Below, one piece after another: positions 45,508 through 54,983 of a DNA stretch of 64,000 nt. The notes beneath the pieces are model-generated. The model was given only the letters and a program-made list of their open reading frames with translations, made no database searches and was not told the DNA's origin. The stretch lies in the NCBI GenBank assembly GCA_030603445.1, contig JAUVXU010000009.1:1-64000 (forward strand), read 5' to 3'. Each line of letters begins with the position of its first letter. Position 1 is the first letter of the stretch. Source of the DNA: Methanomicrobia archaeon (GTDB lineage Archaea; Methanobacteriota_B; Thermococci; Methanofastidiosales; NM3). Made by a program: the position numbers and the translations under genes.

Positions 45508-45875
45508 CTGATTTTATAATACATTATTTTCTCGATCTCTACAGAGACTTCTTTTCCTACTTCCTGTTTTATTACGTCCATTAATTTTGCAGTCCTGATT
45601 AACATTAGTTGAACGCGTGCAGTTGTTACTTCAAATTCATCGTATTCAAGAGATTGTCTTTTTTTCTGTAAAGAGATATATTTTACTCTTGCAATAATGC
45701 CTTCTGTTTTTTTATTTAGGTCTTCTGTAGTCTTGTAGGTAACGAAAATATAGTCTCCCTCTTTGACATTTACAAGGGAATTTATATTGTGGGAACTTCG
45801 TAGCTCCATCGTTTTTATTCCGTCTGTTAGAAGCTCTTTATACGCATAGGGGGTTATACATGTCAACGCATACAT
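45504..45875 (-). CDS. ASCH-domain protein
   Basis: This is a protein of about 123 residues starting MYALTCITPYAYKELLTDGIKTMELR, which matches the ASCH/PUA-like fold associated with RNA binding; the rest holds a beta-barrel with GDYIFVTYK. The ATG at 45875 is preferred; the frame runs upstream into the PAC2 gene without conserved sequence. It lies ten bases after that gene, so the two are co-transcribed. Function unknown. Confidence 0.7.
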   Translation of the reverse strand: MYALTCITPYAYKELLTDGIKTMELRSSHNINSLVNVKEGDYIFVTYKTTEDLNKKTEGIIARVKYISLQKKRQSLEYDEFEVTTARVQLMLIRTAKLMDVIKQEVGKEVSVEIEKIMYYKIS

Positions 45876-45885
45876 TGTTTTCACC

Positions 45886-46596
45886 TCACATATACATAGC
45901 GTCGAATTCATCGCGCTTTGTCTGATCTTCAACGTCCTTGCTTAGCTTTGAAAGAGCGGATTCTAGCTGCTCAGCTTCTTTTATCAGCATTTTCGTATCT
46001 ATTTTCTTGTTAATAAGCTTGCCAATAATATTAAGCAAGCCTGATGCAGAGCGCGGGTCTGGTCTATTTCCGTAGGTCTCTGCAAGCAATGCTATTGAGG
46101 GTATGTCCTTATGGTGGCATTCAAGCAAGAGTGCACCACTGCCCCCAGAAATACTTCCCATAGGCAATATTTCAATGCCTATTTTGCTTAGATTTAATAA
46201 AATATCCTCACTTGAACCAACACCAAATATTTTTCCAGTAGGCGCGCTCGTGCCAATCCCTGCAAGAGAAATAGATTTAGATACATTATGTTTTTTCATA
46301 AAATCTCCAAGAGCCATGGCCATGGGATATGTTTTGATATCTGGAAATGCTAAATCAGAGATAAAAACAATAAGTTTTTCATTTCCATAGATGCGGGCAG
46401 GTGGAACTACCTTTCCATTAAACACCATAGAGACTTGTGGTAATAGGTCTGTGCGTATGAAACCAATTTGGGGGATTTTGAGTTCAGATACAAGATATGT
46501 TGCAGCTATATGCCCCACAAGTCCAACACCAGGGAACCCCTCAATAACTATTGGATTTTTGAATTTTACCTCTTCTTTTAGAACAATATCTATCAT
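45886..46596 (-). CDS. PAC2-family protein (proteasome assembly chaperone-like)
   Basis: This is a 236-residue PAC2 family member: VIEGFPGVGLVGHIAATYL at the N-terminus, then IGTSAPTGKIFGVGSSE and GSISGGSGALLLECHHKDIPSIALLAET. Archaeal relatives assist proteasome assembly. A C-terminal coiled segment of about 40 residues follows. It is upstream of the ASCH gene on the same transcript. Confidence 0.85.
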   Translation of the reverse strand: MIDIVLKEEVKFKNPIVIEGFPGVGLVGHIAATYLVSELKIPQIGFIRTDLLPQVSMVFNGKVVPPARIYGNEKLIVFISDLAFPDIKTYPMAMALGDFMKKHNVSKSISLAGIGTSAPTGKIFGVGSSEDILLNLSKIGIEILPMGSISGGSGALLLECHHKDIPSIALLAETYGNRPDPRSASGLLNIIGKLINKKIDTKMLIKEAEQLESALSKLSKDVEDQTKRDEFDAMYM

Positions 46597-46676
46597 AACA
46601 TCGCCTTTAAAAATATGTTATTAGCCAAAATATTAATAGTTTTCGGGAGAGATGACTTTGCATTACTGTATGAAGT

Positions 46677-47288
46677 TTATTTCCACGAAAAAAGGAAATA
46701 CTTAGGAATATCCAAAAATGCACCCACATATTTTATTATGGCAGAATCAGCCGTTGCTGCAACCATTCCTGATTCTTTTATTTCATGGTCCGGACTGTCG
46801 CATAATTTTATCTCCATCTCTACTGGCCATGAATGATTTCTAATGCGGCATGCTAGTTCACCGCTGTGAGAAACATGCTTATCAATAAAGAATTTTACAA
46901 AGAGGGGGCGCGTCTTTACAAAAAACTCCTCAAGCATTGAGAGTGCTTTATTAGTATCGTCTCCAAGAATATATTTTCCAAACACCCCTTTGTCATCACG
47001 AACAACGCCATCATCACATACTAAAGGATGCCCGCATACAACACTCTCCAATGTAATAAGGACATTGTACGTATCAACTGCAAGAGATTTGCCAGTAACA
47101 TCTTCTGCACGAACATTCTTTTTTGTTGTAGATTCACTTTCACTATCAGAATAGGTGGTCCTTGTCAATAAATTACGTTGTGCTTTTGTAAGTTCATAGT
47201 GATTTCCAACAAAATCTAGCGCAACCTTTTTTTTGTAACCTTTGTTGAGCAAGTAACGCAATTCCTCACGTGCATCATGCAGCGACAT
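46677..47288 (-). CDS. DUF434 family protein
   Basis: This is a 203-residue protein of the uncharacterised DUF434 family. ELRYLLNKGYKKKVALDFVGNHYELTKAQRNLLTR is the N-terminal signature; VDTYNVLITLESVVCG, DDGVVRDDKGVFGKY and the C-terminal ADSAIIKY resemble a PIN-like nuclease arrangement of acidic residues, but activity has not been assigned. The gene stands alone near the 5S rRNA gene. Confidence 0.72.
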   Translation of the reverse strand: MSLHDAREELRYLLNKGYKKKVALDFVGNHYELTKAQRNLLTRTTYSDSESESTTKKNVRAEDVTGKSLAVDTYNVLITLESVVCGHPLVCDDGVVRDDKGVFGKYILGDDTNKALSMLEEFFVKTRPLFVKFFIDKHVSHSGELACRIRNHSWPVEMEIKLCDSPDHEIKESGMVAATADSAIIKYVGAFLDIPKYFLFSWK

Positions 47289-47415
47289 GTGTAAGTATTT
47301 ACTATAATCAATTAATAAATATTGGGATGTATTTTTATATAAACTGGAATCAACAGAGGACGAGCAAGAAAACTAAAGCTATTGAAAATACAAACACACA
47401 AATATAAAAGAAAAA

Positions 47416-47532
47416 GTGGCCGGCAGCGTCTCGGGGTTCCCACCAAAGGCAGTACAACCCGAATCGCAAAGAGACTTTACTTCTGGGATCGGAACGAGAC
47501 CAGGTGTAGCCCTCTTGCTATGACCGCCGTAC
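47416..47532 (-). rRNA. rrf: 5S ribosomal RNA
   Basis: The minus strand carries the conserved 5S blocks: GGCGGTCATAGC at the 5' end, TCGTTCCGATCCCAGAAGTAAAG in loop C and helix III, and a terminal GCTGCCGGCCACT that pairs with the 5' end over seven pairs, followed by a T-rich terminator. A TATA box (TTTATAAA, near 47553-47562) lies about 25 bases before the start. No 16S, 23S or tRNA gene is adjacent, so this is an unlinked 5S gene. Ends are accurate to a few bases. Confidence 0.9.
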
Positions 47533-47552
47533 CGAACATATTAATCCAAAAC

Positions 47553-47562
47553 CCTTTATAAA
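47553..47562 (-). promoter_or_regulatory. TATA box of the 5S rRNA gene
   Basis: The minus strand reads TTTATAAAGG about 21-29 bases before the 5S start, the normal archaeal TATA distance. The rest of the gap up to 47845 holds AT-rich sequence, a small CTGC/GCAG hairpin near 47623-47634 and a TGATGA box near 47618 without a matching D box; I see no gene in it. Confidence 0.7.
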
Positions 47563-47845
47563 GCTTTCTACAGCCGTATCGTATTGCACAAATAGCCCTA
47601 AACAATTTATATTTGTTTGATGACTGCACAGGCAGCAAATGGGTGTTTTTCAGGAGAGCACAACACAAAAGAAAATGCAGCAAGCGCCGGCATTATGTTA
47701 GATTCTTGAGACTTTTTCGATGAATTTTGTTGATGGCCCTTTGATGTTAGGAAAAAAATATATTTATGAACATATTATATTTATATTAGTAATATAGGTT
47801 AAAATTGTAATAATCACATAAAAACTAAGCTTTAGGTGGTAATAA

Positions 47846-49285
47846 ATGGAATTTAACATACTTGATATGGTAAGTTACATTTCGAAAACCAAAATAAGCA
47901 AGTTGCTTATAAAAAAATTATCTTATTATGATGAAAAGAGCAATGAAAGAAGAATAGAGAAAATTTTGAAGTACTATGTCGGAGAGAAAACGAATCTTGA
48001 CATAACATGCAGGGCCTATTATCCTCTTGTAAAAAAAGTGATACAAAGCGGAAGACGAAAATTTGGGGCCACCGATGCACAAATGCGTTCATTTTTCTCA
48101 TCCTCCATAAAAAGAAAAGGTTTAAGCAATGTGATCTTGAGCATCGCAAATTATGGCATGACAAAACCCCAGATGCTATCGGCCCCTTTTTTAGTGGTAT
48201 GGGACATCACTCGAGGATGCAACCTGAAATGCCAACATTGTTACTCATCATCAGGGGTAAGATCTAGCGACGAGCTTCCAAAAGATAAGGTAATTGACAT
48301 AATAGATGAATTAGAGCGGGCAGGAGTTGTTGCAATCGCTTTTTCTGGTGGAGAGCCCCTAATGAGGAAGGATTTTTTTGAAATCGCCAAATATGCATCC
48401 AAAAAGAATATTTATGTTGCAATGGCAACAAATGGAACACTTATAGACCGTAAAATTGCATCAAAAATAAAGCTGGCAGGAATAAAATATGTTGAAATAT
48501 CAATTGATGGGGCAACTCCACTTACCCATGATACGTTTCGTGGCGTCGAAGGTGCTTGGGAACGAGCCGTTGAAGGGATTCAAAATTGCGTAAAAGAAGG
48601 AATCATGACAGCAATGGCAACTACTATAACAAAGAACAATTATAATGAGATTGGAAAAATAATCGATTTTGCAGAAAAATTAGGCGTGAAAAGATTCTTA
48701 GAATTCAATTTTATACCCACAGGAAGAGGTAGATTCACGTGTGCATCAGATCTTACTCCCGAAGAAAGAGAATACATACTCACATACCTGTACAAGCGTT
48801 CAAAGGATTCGAAAATAGAGATATTCTCAACAGCTCCCCAGTATGCACGTATTGCCATGCAGTCCATAATGCGACAAGGTGAGGGGGACATGTCATTTTC
48901 ATTCTATGGGGGGCATGTTAGTGGGGAGATATTAAAGCTTGCAGAGTTTATAAGCGGGTGTGGCGCAGGAAGGCTGTATTGTGCCATCTCTGCTGAGGGA
49001 AAGGTTACACCGTGTGTTTTTCTCCCAATAGAAGCAGGAGATCTAAGAAAAGAACGATTCGAGGATATTTGGAAAAATTCCAAAATATTACAAATGCTGC
49101 GCACTCGAAACAACCTGAAAGGAAATTGTTCTGTTTGTGAATACAAATATGTATGCGGTGGTTGCCGCTCAAGGGCTTATGGTTATTATGGGGATGTAAA
49201 CGAATCAGATCCTGGCTGCATAAGAAATCAGGATGCATTCGATAAGATATGTGAAAAAAATGTGATAAAAGAAGGGAAGAAATAG
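47846..49285 (+). CDS. Radical SAM/SPASM-domain protein
   Basis: This is a 479-residue enzyme. An N-terminal helical extension of about 110 residues precedes the radical SAM core with CNLKCQHCY and FSGGEPLMRKD. The C-terminal SPASM region has CGAGRLYCAIS, CVFLP, CSVCEYKYVCGGCRSRA and a last Cys in PGC, for auxiliary clusters. This architecture occurs in AhbC/AhbD heme enzymes and in peptide-modifying maturases. No heme genes and no small precursor peptide gene are visible beside it, so the substrate is open. AGGTGGT precedes the ATG. Confidence 0.85.
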   Translation: MEFNILDMVSYISKTKISKLLIKKLSYYDEKSNERRIEKILKYYVGEKTNLDITCRAYYPLVKKVIQSGRRKFGATDAQMRSFFSSSIKRKGLSNVILSIANYGMTKPQMLSAPFLVVWDITRGCNLKCQHCYSSSGVRSSDELPKDKVIDIIDELERAGVVAIAFSGGEPLMRKDFFEIAKYASKKNIYVAMATNGTLIDRKIASKIKLAGIKYVEISIDGATPLTHDTFRGVEGAWERAVEGIQNCVKEGIMTAMATTITKNNYNEIGKIIDFAEKLGVKRFLEFNFIPTGRGRFTCASDLTPEEREYILTYLYKRSKDSKIEIFSTAPQYARIAMQSIMRQGEGDMSFSFYGGHVSGEILKLAEFISGCGAGRLYCAISAEGKVTPCVFLPIEAGDLRKERFEDIWKNSKILQMLRTRNNLKGNCSVCEYKYVCGGCRSRAYGYYGDVNESDPGCIRNQDAFDKICEKNVIKEGKK

Positions 49286-49315
49286 AAAATATACTGGGAC
49301 TTCTCGCTAATTTAG

Positions 49316-50455
49316 CTAGAAACCTAGATTTTTGAAAAATCCCTTTTTCTCTTCTGCAGGTGTTTTTCCAAAAGAGTCCCCGAGCTTGCGTATAAGGTCT
49401 TTTTGTTCCTCAGAAAGAGATGTTGGTATATCAATAAAAATGCGGACATGCTGATCCCCCCGCCTGCCCGTGCGCAAATCCGGCATGCCTTTCCCCTTAA
49501 GCCGTAGCACTTTTCCATGCCGGGTGCCTGCTGGTATTTTCATCTGCACCTTTCCATCTATGGTATTTACTGTAATAGTATCTCCAAGTGTAGCTTGAGG
49601 AAATGAGATTATTTGATCATATAAAAGCTCAGTCCCCTCACGGTAAAAATTAGAATCATTCTTTATATGTACAACGATGTACAAATCTCCTGAAGGCCCG
49701 CCTGTCGTGCTGGGATTACCTTCCCCAGGTATCCTAATATGCGATCCATCCTCTATCCCTGCAGGTATTTTTACCTTGATCTTCTTTTTGCCACGAACAC
49801 TTCCCTTCCCTCTGCATTTTAAGCATGGATCGTTGATTATTTGGCCAGAGCCATGGCATGAATCACAAGTAGTAATTGTGGCGAACTGCCCGAAAGGCGT
49901 AGCTCGTACTTTTTGTACCTGGCCAGATCCATTGCACGTGTGGCAAGTGGAAGGTGACGATCCGCTCTTGGAACGAGAGCCTTTGCACTCGGGGCATACA
50001 ACCATTTTTTCCATATTTATTGTACGCTCAATGCTATCAAATGCATTTTTTAGGCTTATGGTGATATCATAACGAAGGTCATTTCCTTTTTTGGGGCCAG
50101 TCCTTCTACTGCGCCTGTTTCCCCCAAAAAACATGTTGAAAATGGATCCACCAAAGTCACCGAATATATCTTCTACGTCTTGATAGTGGGTGAAGTCTGA
50201 CCACTGAAATCCTCCTGCTCCCTGATTAAAGACGCCAGAATGTCCAAATTGATCATAGCGCGCTCGTTTGTCCTTGTCCATTAGCACCTCATACGCTTCG
50301 GATACCTCTTTGAACTTTTCTTCTGCATCACTTTTAGTATCTGGATTGAGATCGGGGTGATGTTTGCGTGCAAGCTCCCTATAAGATTTCTTTATCTTCG
50401 CATCGGTTGCATCCTTAGTTACCCCAAGGATTTCATAGTAGTCCCTCTTTGTCAA
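49316..50455 (-). CDS. dnaJ: Chaperone protein DnaJ
   Basis: This is a full-length DnaJ of 379 residues. The J domain (1-70) has the HPD motif in RKHHPDLNP; a Gly/Phe-rich region follows; four CxxCxGxG-type zinc repeats lie at about 145-215 (CPECKGS, CHTCNGSG, CDSCHGSG, CLKCRGKG); the C-terminal substrate-binding domains complete it. It stimulates DnaK ATPase. It is the last gene of grpE-dnaK-dnaJ. Confidence 0.95.
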   Translation of the reverse strand: MTKRDYYEILGVTKDATDAKIKKSYRELARKHHPDLNPDTKSDAEEKFKEVSEAYEVLMDKDKRARYDQFGHSGVFNQGAGGFQWSDFTHYQDVEDIFGDFGGSIFNMFFGGNRRSRRTGPKKGNDLRYDITISLKNAFDSIERTINMEKMVVCPECKGSRSKSGSSPSTCHTCNGSGQVQKVRATPFGQFATITTCDSCHGSGQIINDPCLKCRGKGSVRGKKKIKVKIPAGIEDGSHIRIPGEGNPSTTGGPSGDLYIVVHIKNDSNFYREGTELLYDQIISFPQATLGDTITVNTIDGKVQMKIPAGTRHGKVLRLKGKGMPDLRTGRRGDQHVRIFIDIPTSLSEEQKDLIRKLGDSFGKTPAEEKKGFFKNLGF

Positions 50456-50477
50456 TTACTTCACCAAAACGCATTAC

Positions 50478-52298
50478 TTATTGGTCTTCGTCAACAACCG
50501 TATAGTCGGCGTCTACAACATCGTCTTTTTTTGGTACATCTTCAGGGGATTCAGCCTGCTCTTGTTGTGCTTGCTGTTGATAGAGTTCAGCAGACACTTC
50601 ATAAAGAGCGTTGGTAAGCTCCTCTGATGCAGTTTTCATCTCTTCTACATTCTCGCTTGCAAGTTTGGATTTTAGCACATCTATCTTGTTGTTGATGTTT
50701 TCTTTCTTTGATGCATCTATCTTGTCCCCAAGCTCATTGAGGGTCTTTTCGCTAGTGTAAATAAGGGCGTCAGCATTGTTGCATGCTTCCACAAGTTCCT
50801 TTCGTTTCGTATCCTCCTCTGAATACTTCTCGGAATCTTTGACCATATTATCAATTTCCTCTTCGCTAAGGCCAGAGGAAGACTTTATCGTTATAGCCTG
50901 TTCCTTTCCCGTGCCCAAGTCTTTTGCATTTACGTTAAGAATTCCATTTGCATCCAGATTAAAGGTAACATCGATTTGAGGAACTCCCCTTGGCGCTGGA
51001 GGTATGCCGATTAGTTGGAATCTGCCCAATGATGTGTTATCATTAGCCATTTGCCGTTCTCCTTGTAGAACATGGATCTCCACTGAAGTTTGGCTGTCGG
51101 CTGCTGTAGAAAATATTTGCGATTTTTTCGTTGGTATGGTAGTATTTCGTTCAATTAGTTTAGTAAATATACTGCCAAGTGTCTCAATCCCAAGTGATAG
51201 GGGGGTCACATCAAGAAGCAGCACATCTTTTACTTCTCCAGCTAGTACTCCTCCCTGAATGGCTGCGCCCATAGCAACACATTCGTCAGGATTAATGTTC
51301 TTGAAAGGTTCTTTGGCAAAGTATTTTTTAATGAGGTCGCGCACTGCTGGAGCACGTGTCTGCCCACCTACAAGAAGGATCTTGTCGATTTTTTCTGGCT
51401 CTATCTTGGCATCGGCCATGGCCTTTCGTATGGGGGTCAAAGTTCGTTCCAGAAGATCCTCTGTAAGCTTTTCAAGCTTTGACCTTGTCAAAGTAATGTC
51501 AATATTTTTAGGGATATTTCCCTCCATGGCTATGAATGGCAAATTGATATTTGTTTGCATAAGTGTTGAAAGCTCTATTTTTGCCTTCTCTGCGGCATCA
51601 TATATGCGCTGAAGAGCGACTCGGTCATTTGAGAGATCTGTTCCTGAATCTTTTTTGAATTCCTCTATGATCCAGTTGCTAATGCGTTTATCCCAGTCAT
51701 CCCCGCCAAGGCGCGTGTCACCGGATGTAGATTTCACTTCAAATATTCCTTCGCCCATCTCAAGAATTGAAACATCAAATGTTCCTCCTCCAAGGTCGTA
51801 GACAAGAATGGTCTGATCATTTGCATCGTTAAGCCCATATGCAAGAGTTGATGCCGTAGGTTCATTTATTATACGAAGTACGTTAAGCCCTGCTATCTGG
51901 CCTGCATCTTTTGTGCCTTGTCTCTGAGCATCATTAAAATAAGCAGGAACTGTTACAACTGCATCAGTTATTTTTTCTCCAAGATAATTCTCAGCATCAG
52001 CTTTAAGCTTAGCAAGGATCATCGCAGATATTTCCTGGGGAGTATAATCCTTGTCATCAATTTTAATCTTCTTGTTAGTTCCGATTAACCTCTTTATTGA
52101 ACTAATTGTTTTATCTGGATTGGTAACAGCTTGCCTTTTTGCAATTGAACCGACCAATCGTTCATCGCCTTTGAAAGCGATAACTGATGGCGTAGTTCTT
52201 TCCCCTTCTGCATTAGGAATAACAGTGGGTTTTCCTCCTTCCACAATAGCCATGCACGAATTTGTAGTGCCAAGATCAATACCTAAAACTTTACCCAT
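50478..52298 (-). CDS. dnaK: Chaperone protein DnaK (Hsp70)
   Basis: This is a 606-residue Hsp70. The ATPase domain has [22 protein letters not shown] and [10 protein letters not shown]; the substrate-binding domain begins after [16 protein letters not shown]; the C-terminal lid ends in the acidic [13 protein letters not shown]. The ATG at 52298 is used, and the gene overlaps the end of grpE. Archaeal DnaK sets are generally held to come from bacteria and occur mainly in mesophiles and moderate thermophiles. Confidence 0.96.
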   Translation of the reverse strand: MGKVLGIDLGTTNSCMAIVEGGKPTVIPNAEGERTTPSVIAFKGDERLVGSIAKRQAVTNPDKTISSIKRLIGTNKKIKIDDKDYTPQEISAMILAKLKADAENYLGEKITDAVVTVPAYFNDAQRQGTKDAGQIAGLNVLRIINEPTASTLAYGLNDANDQTILVYDLGGGTFDVSILEMGEGIFEVKSTSGDTRLGGDDWDKRISNWIIEEFKKDSGTDLSNDRVALQRIYDAAEKAKIELSTLMQTNINLPFIAMEGNIPKNIDITLTRSKLEKLTEDLLERTLTPIRKAMADAKIEPEKIDKILLVGGQTRAPAVRDLIKKYFAKEPFKNINPDECVAMGAAIQGGVLAGEVKDVLLLDVTPLSLGIETLGSIFTKLIERNTTIPTKKSQIFSTAADSQTSVEIHVLQGERQMANDNTSLGRFQLIGIPPAPRGVPQIDVTFNLDANGILNVNAKDLGTGKEQAITIKSSSGLSEEEIDNMVKDSEKYSEEDTKRKELVEACNNADALIYTSEKTLNELGDKIDASKKENINNKIDVLKSKLASENVEEMKTASEELTNALYEVSAELYQQQAQQEQAESPEDVPKKDDVVDADYTVVDEDQ

Positions 52299-52812
52299 TT
52301 TTCTCACTATCCTCTTCAGATTTTTGTTTTTTTACTTTAACTCTAGAATGCCTCATGACTTTATTTTTGTATATGTATCCTTTTTGGAACTCCTCGCATA
52401 CTATCTCTTTGTCCCCATCAGAACCATTGTCCATGATAAGCGCCTCATGGTAATAAGGGTCAAAGTTCTTGCCGACACATTCTATCTCTTCAATTCCCTC
52501 TTCAAACAGTAGTTTTTGGAGTTGTTTGTATATCATATCGAATCCTTTAGCATATTCGGCAGGGACCTTGTCAACACCTTCTGCTAAAAGGGACCTTTCA
52601 AAATTATCCTTTATATCTAAAAGCTTCATAAGTATGCCCTCGTTTGCAAAGGTTAATATATTTTTATTATCACGTTCGACACGTTTTTTAAAGTTCTCAA
52701 AGTCCGCCTGAGTCCGCTGCATCGTATTTAGATAGTCTTCAATTACAGCTTCTTTTTCTTCAAGCTTTCCTTTTAGCCCCTTTATTTGCTCCTTATAAGA
52801 TTTCTTTGTCAT
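52291..52812 (-). CDS. grpE: Nucleotide exchange factor GrpE
   Basis: GrpE releases ADP from DnaK. About 173 residues from the ATG at 52812: a long N-terminal coiled coil ([20 protein letters not shown]) and a C-terminal beta domain with [20 protein letters not shown] and [10 protein letters not shown]. It leads the chaperone operon. No CIRCE inverted repeat lies upstream; the region is AT-rich. Confidence 0.93.
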   Translation of the reverse strand: MTKKSYKEQIKGLKGKLEEKEAVIEDYLNTMQRTQADFENFKKRVERDNKNILTFANEGILMKLLDIKDNFERSLLAEGVDKVPAEYAKGFDMIYKQLQKLLFEEGIEEIECVGKNFDPYYHEALIMDNGSDGDKEIVCEEFQKGYIYKNKVMRHSRVKVKKQKSEEDSEKNG

Positions 52813-52984
52813 AGAGCATCCTCTCATCATAATAAAAAGTTAAGTTAATAAAATGTGAATTTATTCCGATATAAAAAGTTTTCGGTTGTAGTGCTTGGTT
52901 GCATAAATTAAACAAATCATTTATATTTTATGAACTGTATAATTATATTATTGGATAATTTTTTAAGTAAAGGAGTGTCTTGTC

Positions 52985-53917
52985 TTGGGTGAGTATCAGC
53001 ATGTTTTTGGTCCTATTTTTTCTCGCAGGCTGGGATTATCTTTGGGGATTAGCCCTATTACAGGTAAATCTTGTAGCTGTTCTTGTATATATTGTCAACT
53101 TGGACGAACAAAATCATTATCAATGGAAAGAAAGAGCTTTTTTCCTGTAAAAGATATTATTAATGAGTTTAAAGATTACTTGTCACAAGGTGCAGACTTT
53201 GATACGGTTACAATTGTGGGCGAGGGTGAGCCAACTTTATCTTTGGATTTAAAAGAGCTTATAATGGAATTGAAGAAATATACTGATAAGCCGATTGCTG
53301 TTATTACAAACGGAACTTTAATGATCAATGAAAGCGTAAGAGAAGCTCTTTTTGAAGCAGATATCGTCTTACCATCTCTTGATGCTTTTAATGAATTATC
53401 ATTCAGAGAGATAAATAGGCCGCATGAAGATGCCACCTTTGCTAATTTAGTTAACGGGTTGAAGGAATTTTCTAATAATTATTCTGGACAACTTTGGCTA
53501 GAAGTAATGCTAGTAAAAGATGTCAATGATGGGGAGGCAGACTTAATAGCAATTAAAAAGATTATTGATGATATTAATTGTGATAAGGTCTATATTAATA
53601 CCCCTGTTAGACCACCTGCAGAAGGATTTGTTAAAGAACCAACTAAAGATACGGTGGAAATGGCCATTGAAATATTAGGTGGTATTAGTCTTGATAATTT
53701 GGTTACGGGCACTTTTTATAGTAATATAGAAGATGATTATGAGGCAGTTCTTGCAATTATTAAAAGACACCCTATGAATCAATATGAAATAAGAGAATTT
53801 TTAAAAAGCAGAAATTGCTCTAAAAAACAAGAGATTGACGTATTTAAACAACTTGAAAGTAACAATGAATTAGATATAGTGCGTTTTAAAAATTGTAGTA
53901 ATTATAGGTATAAATAA
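52985..53917 (+). CDS. Radical SAM protein (COG0731-like)
   Basis: This is a 310-residue radical SAM enzyme with a Cys-rich cluster loop CSCSCIYCQLG that contains C-x3-C-x2-C, then GEGEPTLS and ITNGTL. The family (COG0731-like) is broad and mostly uncharacterised. The C-terminal 70 residues form a small helical domain (MNQYEIREFLKSR). It starts with TTG, preceded by a strong bacterial-looking AAAGGAG. Codon choice is visibly more AT-rich than in its neighbours, which suggests recent transfer. It is alone on its transcript. Confidence 0.8.
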   Translation: MGEYQHVFGPIFSRRLGLSLGISPITGKSCSCSCIYCQLGRTKSLSMERKSFFPVKDIINEFKDYLSQGADFDTVTIVGEGEPTLSLDLKELIMELKKYTDKPIAVITNGTLMINESVREALFEADIVLPSLDAFNELSFREINRPHEDATFANLVNGLKEFSNNYSGQLWLEVMLVKDVNDGEADLIAIKKIIDDINCDKVYINTPVRPPAEGFVKEPTKDTVEMAIEILGGISLDNLVTGTFYSNIEDDYEAVLAIIKRHPMNQYEIREFLKSRNCSKKQEIDVFKQLESNNELDIVRFKNCSNYRYK

Positions 53918-53921
53918 TTTA

Positions 53922-54983
53922 TTAATACTTTTTAAGTTGCACTATCTTATCTTCCAAAAATGAGTTTAATTTATCTTTTAACGTATCAAATGGGATATCA
54001 AGTTTCAAATTACTATTAAAAATTATATCATAGACTGCTTCACCAACTGCATCGTCGTGTTCTACCTCCACTACCACGGACCCAGGGAAGAAACGTTCTT
54101 TGATTATCAATTTGTCCCAATCCCCATCTGTGATAGCATACACGGGCATGCTAAAACGATACAATATGTCACCAACTATGCGCGAGGTATCATCACCCAC
54201 AGCAACTGCACCCTCGCAATGCCTTGTTAGATCGTATACATCTGCAGCACAATGATTGACAAATGCAACGCCTTTTCCCTCCTTCCTAGTGACGCGGGGG
54301 CATATTGAATCGTCACGTAATTGCTGTGTAGAACAGCACTTTGCGGTAAGTAAATTGATTTTTCCAAGTTTCTCTAATCCATGTTCCTTAACCTCTAACC
54401 CAGATGTTGTTATTATATTACCCTCATTTGTGGATATTGTAACATTCTCGGAAGTTGCCTTGCCTATTATAAGATTATTACATAACACAAAATCCCCTAC
54501 TTCACACGCCTGAAGATGGCGCGTGGTAAGATTATTTTCAAAGGAAAATAGTTTTGAAGGAGAAATAGCGTTGCCTTGTACAAATCCAAGTTCTTCCAAA
54601 GATTTTATTATTTCATCATGAAACTTTCCTTGCCACACCACATACATTCCGGTTCTGCAATCAACATGCATTACAGGGATTGAAAGTTTTGCATTATCTA
54701 AGATTATTCGAACAAAACTTTGGCCCGAGAATTCACTTTTTGGATATATGACTATCATAAGCGCGTCGCATTCAATGGATTCGCGTATAACTTTTCCCGG
54801 AAGGTCTGGTATCGAAATAACATTTTCTAAATTATGGTCATATGCGGCCGTGCGGCCCATGGTGCCCGCCTGGTAAAAACTAGCTTCAGGAATAAGGTCT
54901 ATTATTCTTTTTGCATATCCTTTATCAAAGACTTCGGGGCCATGAAAAAGAACTGCAAATTTATTCCCTATATAATGTTTCAT
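53922..54983 (-). CDS. DUF2117 family protein (methanogen-associated)
   Basis: This is a protein of about 353 residues from the ATG at 54983. VLFHGPEVFDKGYAKRII and AGTMGRTAAYDHNLE match DUF2117, an uncharacterised family known mainly from methanogens. The middle has paired Cys (KCCSTQQ, DDSICPRV, NHCAAD), and HDDAVGEAVYD lies near the end. Function unknown. It overlaps the end of the upstream TPR gene by 23 bases, so the two are expressed together. Confidence 0.72.
   Translation of the reverse strand: MKHYIGNKFAVLFHGPEVFDKGYAKRIIDLIPEASFYQAGTMGRTAAYDHNLENVISIPDLPGKVIRESIECDALMIVIYPKSEFSGQSFVRIILDNAKLSIPVMHVDCRTGMYVVWQGKFHDEIIKSLEELGFVQGNAISPSKLFSFENNLTTRHLQACEVGDFVLCNNLIIGKATSENVTISTNEGNIITTSGLEVKEHGLEKLGKINLLTAKCCSTQQLRDDSICPRVTRKEGKGVAFVNHCAADVYDLTRHCEGAVAVGDDTSRIVGDILYRFSMPVYAITDGDWDKLIIKERFFPGSVVVEVEHDDAVGEAVYDIIFNSNLKLDIPFDTLKDKLNSFLEDKIVQLKKY

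Noticed and set aside
47600-47700. Box C/D small RNA upstream of the radical SAM gene
   Set aside because: A TGATGA box is present but no CTGA box follows at a suitable distance, and no terminal stem is seen.
52830-52984. CIRCE-type heat-shock operator upstream of grpE
   Set aside because: No TTAGCACTC/GAGTGCTAA repeat is present in the AT-rich upstream region.
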